Shown here: piece by piece, positions 42,585-50,715 of the stretch
Numbering within the stretch: the stretch's first letter is position 1
Layout of the letters: each line of letters opens with the position of its first letter
Source of the DNA: Phytohabitans aurantiacus
Lineage (GTDB): Bacteria > Actinomycetota > Actinomycetes > Mycobacteriales > Micromonosporaceae
Reading direction: 5' to 3'
Length of the DNA stretch: 64,000 nt
NCBI RefSeq assembly: GCF_027923225.1
Contig: NZ_BSDI01000005.1
Coordinates: forward strand, 1-64,000
Notes under the pieces: model-generated
Database searches by the model: none
Told to the model about the DNA's origin: nothing
Seen by the model: only the letters and a program-made list of their open reading frames with translations
Made by a program: the position numbers and the translations under genes

Positions 42585-43186
42585 ATGCCCGACTACTCCC
42601 GCGACCCGGTGCGGCGCGTGCCGGCGGCGATGCTGGCGCACGCGTTCGCCACCGGAGCCCTCGATCGCGCCGAGTACGAGGACCGCCTCGATCGGCTGCG
42701 GGAGGACCCACCCGACCTGACCCGCCTGCTGTGGCGCCTGCCGCAACCCGCTTACGTCACGCGCGGCGTCAACGCCGTCCTGAGCGCGCCCGACCGGGCG
42801 TACGCGCGAGCGTTGCTCGGCGTGCTGGAAGGCGTACCGGACGATCCCGCGATCCGCGGCGCCGGCTGGCCGACCGGATCGAGGCGGCGTTCACCGTCGG
42901 CGACCCGCACGCCATCACCGCCGCCCAGGTGCGGACCACCCACCAGGACCGCCGGATGGTGCTGAAGCTGCTGCGGGCGGCCGAGCGCGACGGCCGGCTG
43001 GGCGTGGCCGAGTACGCCGAACGCGAGCAGCAGGCGGCCGCCGCGAAGAATGACGAGGAACTGTCCGCGCTCCTGGCCGACCTGCGGCGCCCATCGTCGA
43101 CGCGCACCGGGCGCCGCGAGACCCGCGCCTCGGCGCAGGATCGGCAGGATACCGCCAACGGGCTCCAGCAGGCCCCGCTCAGCTGA
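42585..43186 (+). pseudogene. DUF1707-type protein, frameshifted
   Basis: The first frame (42585 to about 42865) gives MPDYSRDPVRRVPAAMLAHAFATG, a short helical domain of DUF1707 style (GALDRAEYEDRLDRL). It then becomes arginine-rich nonsense, while the next frame continues as ADRIEAAFTVGDPHAIT and DGRLGVAEYAEREQQAAAAKNDEELSALLADL, a clear DUF1707 module, to the TGA at 43186. A loss of one base (or gain of two) near 42865 in a GC-rich run explains this. It may be a real mutation or a sequencing error. The penicillin-binding-protein frame reads through the same DNA on the other strand. Confidence 0.65.
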
Positions 43187-45234
43187 GCCTCGCCGCCGGG
43201 CTCGGGGCTGGTGGTCGGGGTCGGCGATGGGCTCGGGGACGGGGATGTGGTTCGCTCGGGCTGTGGCTCGGTGGACGCGGATGGCGCCGGCTGGGCCGTG
43301 GCCCGAGGGGCGGCGCCCACCGTCGGCGTGACGGGCGCGGAGGAGGCCGGTCCGGGTACCGCGGCGTTGCCGGCGCCGTTCCGGCCGATGAAGGCGGGCG
43401 GCGGGAACGGCGGTGGCGCACCCGCGCGGCCGCTCTCCCGCACCGCCGCCCCGCACACCTGGCCGACGGTGGCGGTCGCGCTGCGCCCGTTGCCGCGCAC
43501 CACGAGCGGGGCCGGCTCATCGTGGCCGAGCCAGGCCACGACGGCCAGCCCTCTCGTGTACCGGGCGCACCAGGCGTCGGAGATGCCGGCGCCGGCGCCG
43601 AACGGCACCGTCGCGTGGATGGCGGCGACCGCACCGGTGCCGGGGTCGCCGTGTCGAGAGAGCACATAGGACACGTCCGCCGCTACCGGCGCGGGCAGCG
43701 CCCGCCGCGGCGCCGGCCGCTCTGGCCGGTACAGGTTGCGCTCGCCGGGAAACGCGACCTCGGCGACGAAGTGGCCGGCGGCCCGCCGGCCGCCGGCGGC
43801 GAACGTGGCGTACACGGTCGCCAGATCCGCGACGGCGACCGGATAGTGGCCCAGCGCCACGTCGGCGCGGGTGCGTCCGGGGGTCGGCTCGCCCGGCCCG
43901 TCGACCAGCGCCGGGCCGGCGGGATAGGTTTCAGGTATCCCCGCCCGCTTGGCCGTCCGGGCGACGGCGTCCGCTCCCACCCGTTCGGCGAGCGCGTAGT
44001 AGGGCGTGTTCAGGCCGCGGCTCAGCGCGTCGTCGAGGCGGCAGGCCGGGCACTGGACGTCGTCGCGGTTGTGGAGCGCCACGCCGTGCCGGTCGGCGAA
44101 CGACTGCGGCGAGGTGCCGTTCCAGCGCGAGCCGAACCCGATGCCCTCGGCGAGGGCGGTCGCCAGTGCGATGGGCTGGAACAGCAGGCCGGGACGGCGG
44201 GGGGCGGTGGCGTCGTCGAAGAACCCGTAGCCCCGCTCCCCCGCGTAGTAGCCGCGTACCGCGCCCGTCTCCGGCTCGACGGCCACGGCCGCGGCGCCCG
44301 GTTTGGCGGCCGGTTGGGTGACTGAGTGATCGGCGGCGGCTCGGGAACGCGCCACCAGTTCGCGCTGCACGCCGGCGTCGATGGTGGTGACCACGCGCAG
44401 CCCGCCCGTGTGGAGCTGTTGCGCGGTGACGCCCAGCAGGCTCAGCTCATGCTCCACCCTGGACACGACGGCGCCGGTGGGTCCGCGCAACGGATCCGCC
44501 GCCGCGGGCGGCAGGACCTCCGGATAGCGGGCCTCCCGCTCGCCCATGGCGTCGACGATCCAGCGCCACCTGTCGCGGGCCGCCGCCGGATCCACCGCCG
44601 GATCGAGGCGGTACGGATCCTTGATGACCGTGGCCAGGACCGCGGCCTGCGCGAGCGTCACCTTCTCGACGCCGACACCGAAGTAGGCGCGGCTGGCGGA
44701 GTCGATGCCGTAGGCGCCGCGTCCAAAGTAGATAGTGTTCAGGTACCGTTCGAGGATCTGGTCCTTGCCGAGCCCGCGTTCCAGCTTGACCGCCAGCATC
44801 GCCTCCCGCGCCTTGCGCCGCACCGTCCGGTCCTGGTTCAGGTAGGCGTTGCGCACGTACTGCTGGGTGATCGTCGACGCGCCCTCCGCCCCGCCGGACG
44901 TGACGTTCACCCACAGCGCCCTGCCGACACCGCGGGCCGACACTCCCGAATGCTCGTAGAACCCCCGGTCTTCGGCGGCGAGCACCGCGTCGCGCAGGTG
45001 CCGCGGCACGGTTCGCAACGGCACCTGGCGCCGGTCGGTCGTGCCGACCCTGGCCATCTCGGTCCGGCCGTCGCTGAAGAGCAGTACCGATGCCTGCGGC
45101 GCCTCGGCCCGCGGCGGCACGCCGGTCAGCGCGTACGCCCACGACGCCGGCCCGACCAGCGGCGACACCGTGCCGAGAACGACGACGCACCACCGGGTCC
45201 ACCGGTGCCTCACGATCCTGCGGAAGCCTCCCAC
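42769..45234 (-). CDS. Class A penicillin-binding protein with intact GT51 but lost transpeptidase motifs
   Basis: 821 residues. One N-terminal span (WCVVVLGTVSPLVGPASWAYAL) is followed by a GT51 glycosyltransferase domain with the catalytic Glu in AAEDRGFYEHSG (about 88), GASTITQQYVRN (118-129) and RYLNTIYFGRGAYGI. The transpeptidase domain (about 310-600) keeps its fold but not its active site: the SxxK site reads PGLLFQP (348-354), SxN reads GLN (407-409) and KTG reads FGAGAG (545-550). It should thus polymerise glycan but not crosslink. A Ser/Thr/Pro-rich tail (630-680) would normally end the protein; the frame instead runs about 135 residues further, antisense to the DUF1707 gene, so the true end is uncertain. 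GTG 45234 start. Confidence 0.85.
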   Translation of the reverse strand: MGGFRRIVRHRWTRWCVVVLGTVSPLVGPASWAYALTGVPPRAEAPQASVLLFSDGRTEMARVGTTDRRQVPLRTVPRHLRDAVLAAEDRGFYEHSGVSARGVGRALWVNVTSGGAEGASTITQQYVRNAYLNQDRTVRRKAREAMLAVKLERGLGKDQILERYLNTIYFGRGAYGIDSASRAYFGVGVEKVTLAQAAVLATVIKDPYRLDPAVDPAAARDRWRWIVDAMGEREARYPEVLPPAAADPLRGPTGAVVSRVEHELSLLGVTAQQLHTGGLRVVTTIDAGVQRELVARSRAAADHSVTQPAAKPGAAAVAVEPETGAVRGYYAGERGYGFFDDATAPRRPGLLFQPIALATALAEGIGFGSRWNGTSPQSFADRHGVALHNRDDVQCPACRLDDALSRGLNTPYYALAERVGADAVARTAKRAGIPETYPAGPALVDGPGEPTPGRTRADVALGHYPVAVADLATVYATFAAGGRRAAGHFVAEVAFPGERNLYRPERPAPRRALPAPVAADVSYVLSRHGDPGTGAVAAIHATVPFGAGAGISDAWCARYTRGLAVVAWLGHDEPAPLVVRGNGRSATATVGQVCGAAVRESGRAGAPPPFPPPAFIGRNGAGNAAVPGPASSAPVTPTVGAAPRATAQPAPSASTEPQPERTTSPSPSPSPTPTTSPEPGGEAQLSGACWSPLAVSCRSCAEARVSRRPVRVDDGRRRSARSADSSSSFFAAAACCSRSAYSATPSRPSRSAARSSFSTIRRSWWVVRTWAAVMACGSPTVNAASIRSASRRRGSRDRPVRLPARRATLARTPGRARSGRR

Positions 45235-45343
45235 GCCCGGCCAACGAGCGGCGTGCCCCCCGCTGACGGCCGTGTCATCCTGTCGACATCAGGCATCGAT
45301 CGGGGTCCTCCCAAAGAGGGGTTGATTCCTGGACAATCGACGG

Positions 45344-48300
45344 GTGCCGCTAGGGGAGGATCAAGAGGTCGCCGTCGAGCAGGCCCGGCGCGGGGTACGG
45401 GCCTGGGTCCGCGACGCCGGTCGCCGGGCGGGGCGGACCACGCCGTACACCGTCCTGGCCCTGCTGGTGGCGGCCGCGGTCGCACCGGTCGCCGCGGTGA
45501 CGCTCGGGGCCAGCGCGGCCTACACGGCGCTGCTCGGGCAGATCGGCGCCATCGGCGCGGGGCACTTCGGGGCGCTGCTGTCCGACACCGCCAACCGGCT
45601 GCGCCGCCGCACGCCGCAGCCGACCGGCGAGCAGTGGCGGGAGGCGGTGGCCGAGGCGCTGGCGCCGGCCCTGGCCGCCAACGACGAGCGCGCGCAGGCG
45701 CTGCGCGTCGAGGTGAGCCAGGTGCTGCGCGGCGTCGACGCGGTGGCGGTGGCGTTCGCCGAGTCGATCGCCGAGTCGGGTACGGGCAGCCAGGAGCTGC
45801 GGGAGCAGTTGGCGGCGGCGGTGTCGGTGCTCGGCGTGGAGATCGACGAGCTGCGGTGGCTGGTCCACGACGCGGTGGCGGCGCTCGACGGGCTGCAGGA
45901 AGACGTGGCGGTACAGAACAGCGTGCACCGCGAGCAGGTCGACCTGACCCGGCGGGTGTACGTGGCCGTCACCCAGCTGCGGCAGGAGGTCCTGCGCGGG
46001 CCCGCCGCCAGCGCGCCAGCCGCGACGCCGGACGAGCCGCACACGCCACCGGATCCGCTGGCCGCCTGCCCGTTCCCCGGCCTCGCCAGCTTCCAGCCCG
46101 AAGACGAGGAGTGGTTCTTCGGCCGCGACGGGGCCACCGCGGAGCTGCTGGCCCGCCTGGCCGAGCAGGTGACGGGCGGCGCGCCGCTGGTCGTCACGGG
46201 CGCGTCCGGCGTCGGCAAGTCGTCGCTGGTCCGCGCCGGCCTGCTGCCCGCGGTCGCGCGCGGCGGGCTGCCGGTGGCCGGTTCGGAGTCGTGGCCGTGG
46301 CTGCTCATGACGCCCGGCGCCAAGCCGTTGACGGAGCTGGCCGCCCGCACGGCCGCCCTCGCCGGAGTGTCCGCTGTGGACGCCCTGCGCCAGTTGCGGG
46401 ACGGCCCGGACGCATACGGGGCGCTCGCCACGCAGGCCGCGCTGGCGGCGCGGCCGCCGGACGGTCCGGCCGACGATCGTGGGCCACGCCTCGTCGTCGT
46501 GGTCGACCAGTTCGAGGAGCTGTTCACGCTGTGCGCCGACCCGGCCGAGCGGGAGCTGTTCGCCACGGCCCTGGCGAGCGCCGGGCCGGCCCTGGTCGTG
46601 CTGGCCGTACGGTCCGACTTCTTCCCGCAGTGCACGTCGCTGCGGCCGCTGCTGCCGGCGCTGGCCGCCGGCCCCGCCGTGGTCAGCCCGCTCGGCGTCG
46701 GCGAGTTGCGCAGCGCCGTGGTCGGTCCGGCCGAGCGCGCGGGCCTGGAGCTGGAGTCCGGCCTGGTGGAGCTGCTGCTGACCGAGCTCGGTGCCCGAGA
46801 CGGCGGCTACGAGTCCGGCGCGGTGCCGCTGCTCGCCCACGCGCTGCGGAGCACCTGGCTGCGGCGGCAGGGTCGCCGGTTGACGATCGAGGGGTACCGG
46901 TCAGCCGGCGGCGTCCGTGACGCCGTTGCCGACACGGCCGAGCGCATCTACGTCTCGCTCGACGACGGCGGAAAGGCCCGGTTGCGCGCCGGGCTGCTGG
47001 GCCTGGTCGCGATCGTCGAGGGTGCGGGAGCGGTACGCCGGCGCGGCCCCCGGTCCAGCATGACGCCGGAGGTGCTCGACCGGCTGGTCCGGGCCCGGCT
47101 GGTCACCGCCGACGCCAACAGCATCGAGATCAGCCACGAGGTGCTGCTCAGCGCGTGGCCCCGCCTCGCCGACTGGCTCGAGCAGGACCGCCACGCCATC
47201 GTCACGCGGCAGCGGCTCACCGAGGCGGCCCACTACTGGGCGGAGTCCGATGAGGACAGCGACGCCCTGTACCGGGGCGCCCGCCTGGCCGCCGCGCAGG
47301 ACTGGGCCGCGGGGCGCGACGGCGTCGGCGAGGTCGAGCGCCGGTTCCTCGACGCCAGCGAGGCGGCCGCCGAGGCGGTGCTTATTTCGGAGCGGCGCCG
47401 CGGCCGCCGGCTGCGTCGACTGGTAGCCGGGCTGGCAACCGCGCTCGCGGTCGCGGTCGCGGCGGCTGGGTTCGCGGTGGAGCAGCGCTCCGAGGCGCAG
47501 CGCCGGGCCGACGACGCGCTGTCCCGGCAGTACGCGGCTGAGTCGCTGGCCAGCGTCGAAGGCGACCAGGCGCGGGCGATACAGCTGGCGCTCTCCGCCT
47601 GGCGAACCAGCCAGACCCCGCAGGCGCGCGGCGCGCTGCTGTCGGCGCAGATGCTGCCCTTCACCGGCCGGCTGGGCAACCAGCCCGGCGGCCTCGCCGT
47701 GGCGCTGAGCGGCGACGGCACCCGCGCGGCGGTCGGCCACGGCGACGGCGCGGTACGGCTGTGGGACGCCGCCGAGCACCGCCTGCTGCGGGAGCTGACC
47801 GGCCACGGCGCGCAGATGGGGTCGATGGCGTTCTCGCCGGACGGCACGATGCTGGCCACCGGCGCGCTGGAGGCCAACGGCGTCCGGGTCTGGGACGCCA
47901 CCAGTGGTGACCAGATCCGGGTCCTGGCGGCCGCCGGCTTCGTCGCCTGGCTGCCGGACGGCGGGCTCGCCGCGTTCGCCGTCAGCACGGCCGGAAAGCC
48001 GGTCATCGGCGTCTTCGACCCCCGCACCGGCGCCACCCGCGCCGAGCTGCCGGTCGGCGACATCGTCTCCGACCTGGGCGTCAGCCCCGACGGCCGGTAC
48101 CTGGCCGCCGGACTGCCCAAGAGCGGCGGCATCCGCGTGTGGCGGCTGTCCGACCGCGCCGTGATCGCCGACCTGCGCGTCAACCAGGCGGAGTCGGCGG
48201 TGCCGCTGGCCTTCTCGCCCACCGGCGAGCTGGCCGGGGCGGGGCTGGACGGCGAGATCCGCGTCTGGCGGCTGCCCGACGGTGCCCTGGTGCGCACCCT

Positions 48301-49522
48301 GCGGCGCCTGGAGGGCGGCACGGTCGGGCAGCTGGCGTACACGCCGGACGGGTTCCTCCTCGCCACCGGCGGCGGCCGCGACCTGGCCGCGTGGGACGCC
48401 GACACGGGCGTGCCGGTGACCTCCTACACCGGCTTCGAGGGCACGCCGCTGGACGTCGCGGTGGCCGCCAACGGCAAGGTGGTCGCCGCCACCGGCCTCG
48501 ACGACACGACGATCCTGTGGCAGCGCGCGACCGCGTGGCTGCCGCACACCACGGCGGTGTTCGACGCGCGGTTCGACGGGACCGGGCGCCGGTTGGCGAC
48601 CGCCGCCACGGACGGCATGGTGCGGCTGTGGGACACCGGGTCCCGCGAGGTCGTCGCGACGCTCCCCCACCAGGCGGCGGTCGACGACATCGCCTGGTCC
48701 CCGGACGGCACCCTGGCCACCGTGACCGTCGACGGCACCGTGCGCCTGTGGGGCGCCGACGGCAGGGAACGGCACCGGTTCACCGTCGCGCCGCGGCGGC
48801 CGGGCTCGCTGGCCTTCGCGCCCGACGGCGGCACCCTGGCCGTGTCCGCGGGCCAGCCGCTGGACACCGGCGGTGGCGGCGAGCAGCCCGGGCCCGAGTA
48901 CACGCTGCACGTCTGGGACGCCCGCAGCGGCGCCGAGCGCGGGGGGCTCGACCTGGGCACGGCCGGCACCGACGCGATCACCTTCACGCACGACGGCGCG
49001 CACCTGCTGGCCGCCACCTACGACCTGGAGCTCGTCAGCGCCTCGGAGACCCGCGCCGAGGCCGTGCTGCGCCGGTGGCGTACGGACGACCTGACCGAGC
49101 TGTCGAGCGTGCCGCTGGGCGACGAGCAGGTCATGGACCTGTCGGTCAGCCCGGACGGCGGCACGCTCGCGGTGGTGGGCACCGGGCGCTCGGTGCGGCT
49201 CTGGCGCCTCGACGGCGGCGGATGGCGCACCATCGCCGAGCACCCCGCGCCGATCCGCGAGGCGGCGTTCTCGCCCGATGGCGCCACCCTCGCCACCGTC
49301 ACCAGGAACGACACGGTGATCCGCCTCTGGGACGTGCGCACCGGCAACCTGTCGGCCAACCTGACCGGGCAGGCCAGCCTGCTCAACGCGGTCGACTTCG
49401 CACCCGACGGCAGGACCCTCGCCACGGCCGCGTCCGGCGCGTCGGTCGGGCTGTGGACCCTGGACGTGCGGGAGGTTACCGACCGCTTGTGCCGTGTCGT
49501 GGGCGATCACCCCTCCTGCTGA
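45344..49522 (+). CDS. nSTAND NTPase with WD40 propellers
   Basis: 1392 residues. The N-terminus has a hydrophobic segment (about 33-80, TPYTVLALLVAAAVAPVAAVTLG) and a helical region. The STAND NTPase starts CPFPGLASFQPEDEEWFFGRD (about 242), with Walker A GASGVGKSSLV (286-296) and Walker B LVVVVDQFEELF near 385. A second span (LVAGLATALAVAVAAAGFAV, about 690-710) is followed by about 13 WD40 repeats to the end (e.g. AVRLWDAAEHRLLRELTGH, VIRLWDVRTGNLSANLTG). Such proteins act as ligand-triggered switches that oligomerise on binding; the WD40 part senses. GTG 45344 start without a ribosome site. It is divergent from the penicillin-binding-protein gene by 109 bases. Role unknown: signalling or defence are both possible. 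Confidence 0.88.
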   Translation: MPLGEDQEVAVEQARRGVRAWVRDAGRRAGRTTPYTVLALLVAAAVAPVAAVTLGASAAYTALLGQIGAIGAGHFGALLSDTANRLRRRTPQPTGEQWREAVAEALAPALAANDERAQALRVEVSQVLRGVDAVAVAFAESIAESGTGSQELREQLAAAVSVLGVEIDELRWLVHDAVAALDGLQEDVAVQNSVHREQVDLTRRVYVAVTQLRQEVLRGPAASAPAATPDEPHTPPDPLAACPFPGLASFQPEDEEWFFGRDGATAELLARLAEQVTGGAPLVVTGASGVGKSSLVRAGLLPAVARGGLPVAGSESWPWLLMTPGAKPLTELAARTAALAGVSAVDALRQLRDGPDAYGALATQAALAARPPDGPADDRGPRLVVVVDQFEELFTLCADPAERELFATALASAGPALVVLAVRSDFFPQCTSLRPLLPALAAGPAVVSPLGVGELRSAVVGPAERAGLELESGLVELLLTELGARDGGYESGAVPLLAHALRSTWLRRQGRRLTIEGYRSAGGVRDAVADTAERIYVSLDDGGKARLRAGLLGLVAIVEGAGAVRRRGPRSSMTPEVLDRLVRARLVTADANSIEISHEVLLSAWPRLADWLEQDRHAIVTRQRLTEAAHYWAESDEDSDALYRGARLAAAQDWAAGRDGVGEVERRFLDASEAAAEAVLISERRRGRRLRRLVAGLATALAVAVAAAGFAVEQRSEAQRRADDALSRQYAAESLASVEGDQARAIQLALSAWRTSQTPQARGALLSAQMLPFTGRLGNQPGGLAVALSGDGTRAAVGHGDGAVRLWDAAEHRLLRELTGHGAQMGSMAFSPDGTMLATGALEANGVRVWDATSGDQIRVLAAAGFVAWLPDGGLAAFAVSTAGKPVIGVFDPRTGATRAELPVGDIVSDLGVSPDGRYLAAGLPKSGGIRVWRLSDRAVIADLRVNQAESAVPLAFSPTGELAGAGLDGEIRVWRLPDGALVRTLRRLEGGTVGQLAYTPDGFLLATGGGRDLAAWDADTGVPVTSYTGFEGTPLDVAVAANGKVVAATGLDDTTILWQRATAWLPHTTAVFDARFDGTGRRLATAATDGMVRLWDTGSREVVATLPHQAAVDDIAWSPDGTLATVTVDGTVRLWGADGRERHRFTVAPRRPGSLAFAPDGGTLAVSAGQPLDTGGGGEQPGPEYTLHVWDARSGAERGGLDLGTAGTDAITFTHDGAHLLAATYDLELVSASETRAEAVLRRWRTDDLTELSSVPLGDEQVMDLSVSPDGGTLAVVGTGRSVRLWRLDGGGWRTIAEHPAPIREAAFSPDGATLATVTRNDTVIRLWDVRTGNLSANLTGQASLLNAVDFAPDGRTLATAASGASVGLWTLDVREVTDRLCRVVGDHPSC

Positions 49523-49674
49523 GCCATCCGCCGCACGGCCCGCCGGCCTCATCCGTTCGCCCGCCCGCCATCCGGCGCCCGTGCCACGCCGCATCACGCT
49601 TCCGGTCGGGTCTTCGGCGGACAAGCGCCACCACCACCGAAAGTAACGCCTCGGTGACGCGAACATCACGCGGC

Positions 49675-49692
49675 GGGTGTTAGCCAACACCC
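49675..49692. promoter_or_regulatory. Palindrome abutting the galE start codon
   Basis: GGGTGTT (49675-49681) and AACACCC (49686-49692) are perfect 7-bp arms around AGCC, ending one base before the ATG at 49693. There is no ribosome site. It may be an operator or an RNA hairpin gating the exopolysaccharide operon. Apart from this, the 170-base gap from 49523 shows no clear feature. Confidence 0.5.
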
Positions 49693-50715
49693 ATGACGAA
49701 GGCTCTGATAGCCGGCGGCGCCGGATTCATCGGCAGCACCGTCGCTTCGGCCTGCCTGGACGACGGCGTCGTCACGCCGGTGATCCTCGACAACCTGAGT
49801 ACCGGCCGGCCGGAGTTCGTCCGTGGCCGGATCTTCTACCAGGGCGACATCGCCGACGCCAGGCTCGTCGACAAGATCTTCGCCGAACACCCGGACATCG
49901 AGACCGTCGTACACTGCGCCGCCCTCATCGTCGTGCCGCAGTCGGTGGTGCAGCCGCTGCGGTACTACAACGAGAACGTCGCGAAGTCGGTGGCGTTCCT
50001 GGAGAGCGTCATCGAGAACGGCTGCCGCCGCATCCTGTTCAGCTCGTCGGCGTCGATCTACGAGGTCGGCGGCGACGGAGGGCTCGCCGTCGACGAGCTG
50101 TCGCCGATCGCGCCCACGAGCCCGTACGCCAGCGGCAAGGCGATGGTCGAGCAGGTGCTCCGGGACTGCGTGCGGGCCTATGGCGTACGCGTCATCGCCT
50201 TGCGCTACTTCAACCCGATCGGGGTCGACCCGCTGCTTCGCACCGGCCCGCAGTCGGCCGCCTCCTGCCACGTACTGGGCAGAATGGTGGCGGCGGCGCG
50301 CGCGGGCGAGCCGTTCACCCTGACGGGCGTGGACTGGCCCACCCGCGACGGGTCCGGGGTACGCGACTACGTGCACGTCTGGGATCTGGCCCGCGCGCAC
50401 GTGCTCGCGCTGCGCCGGTTCGACGAGATCATTCCTCCCTACTGGCCGGAGCGCTACGAGGCGATAAACCTGGGCACCGGCCGGGGAACCACCGTTCGCG
50501 AGCTGCTCGCCGCGTTCGAAGCGGTGACGGGGCGACCCATCCGCGTCCGTGAGGCGCCTCGGCGCTCCGGCGACTGCGTGGGCGGCTTCAACGTCAGCAG
50601 GCGCGCGCACGAGCTGCTGGGCTGGTGGCCCAGCTTGTCATTGGAAGACGCCATCCGAAACGAGCTGCGCTGGGCAGCACTCCGGGACAGCCCCGGGAAG
50701 GCGGAATACTCATGA
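49693..50715 (+). CDS. galE: UDP-glucose/UDP-GlcNAc 4-epimerase
   Basis: 340 residues of the extended SDR family. NAD-binding GGAGFIGS, catalytic Ser in FSSSASIYEVGG and YxxxK in SPYASGKAMVEQ, and the GalE-type ALRYFNPIGVDP. The C-terminal DYVHVWDLARAHVLAL and NLGTGRGTTVRELLAAFE agree with GalE. In Pel loci GalE supplies UDP-GalNAc/UDP-Gal, which fits the PelF gene two genes on. Its stop overlaps the next start (ATGA). First gene of the plus-strand exopolysaccharide operon. Confidence 0.88.
   Translation: MTKALIAGGAGFIGSTVASACLDDGVVTPVILDNLSTGRPEFVRGRIFYQGDIADARLVDKIFAEHPDIETVVHCAALIVVPQSVVQPLRYYNENVAKSVAFLESVIENGCRRILFSSSASIYEVGGDGGLAVDELSPIAPTSPYASGKAMVEQVLRDCVRAYGVRVIALRYFNPIGVDPLLRTGPQSAASCHVLGRMVAAARAGEPFTLTGVDWPTRDGSGVRDYVHVWDLARAHVLALRRFDEIIPPYWPERYEAINLGTGRGTTVRELLAAFEAVTGRPIRVREAPRRSGDCVGGFNVSRRAHELLGWWPSLSLEDAIRNELRWAALRDSPGKAEYS

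Noticed and set aside
46901..49690. A 929-codon open frame antisense to the NTPase-WD40 gene
   Set aside because: Mirror of a repeat-rich coding strand; no recognisable domain, while the plus strand has complete NTPase and WD40 motifs.
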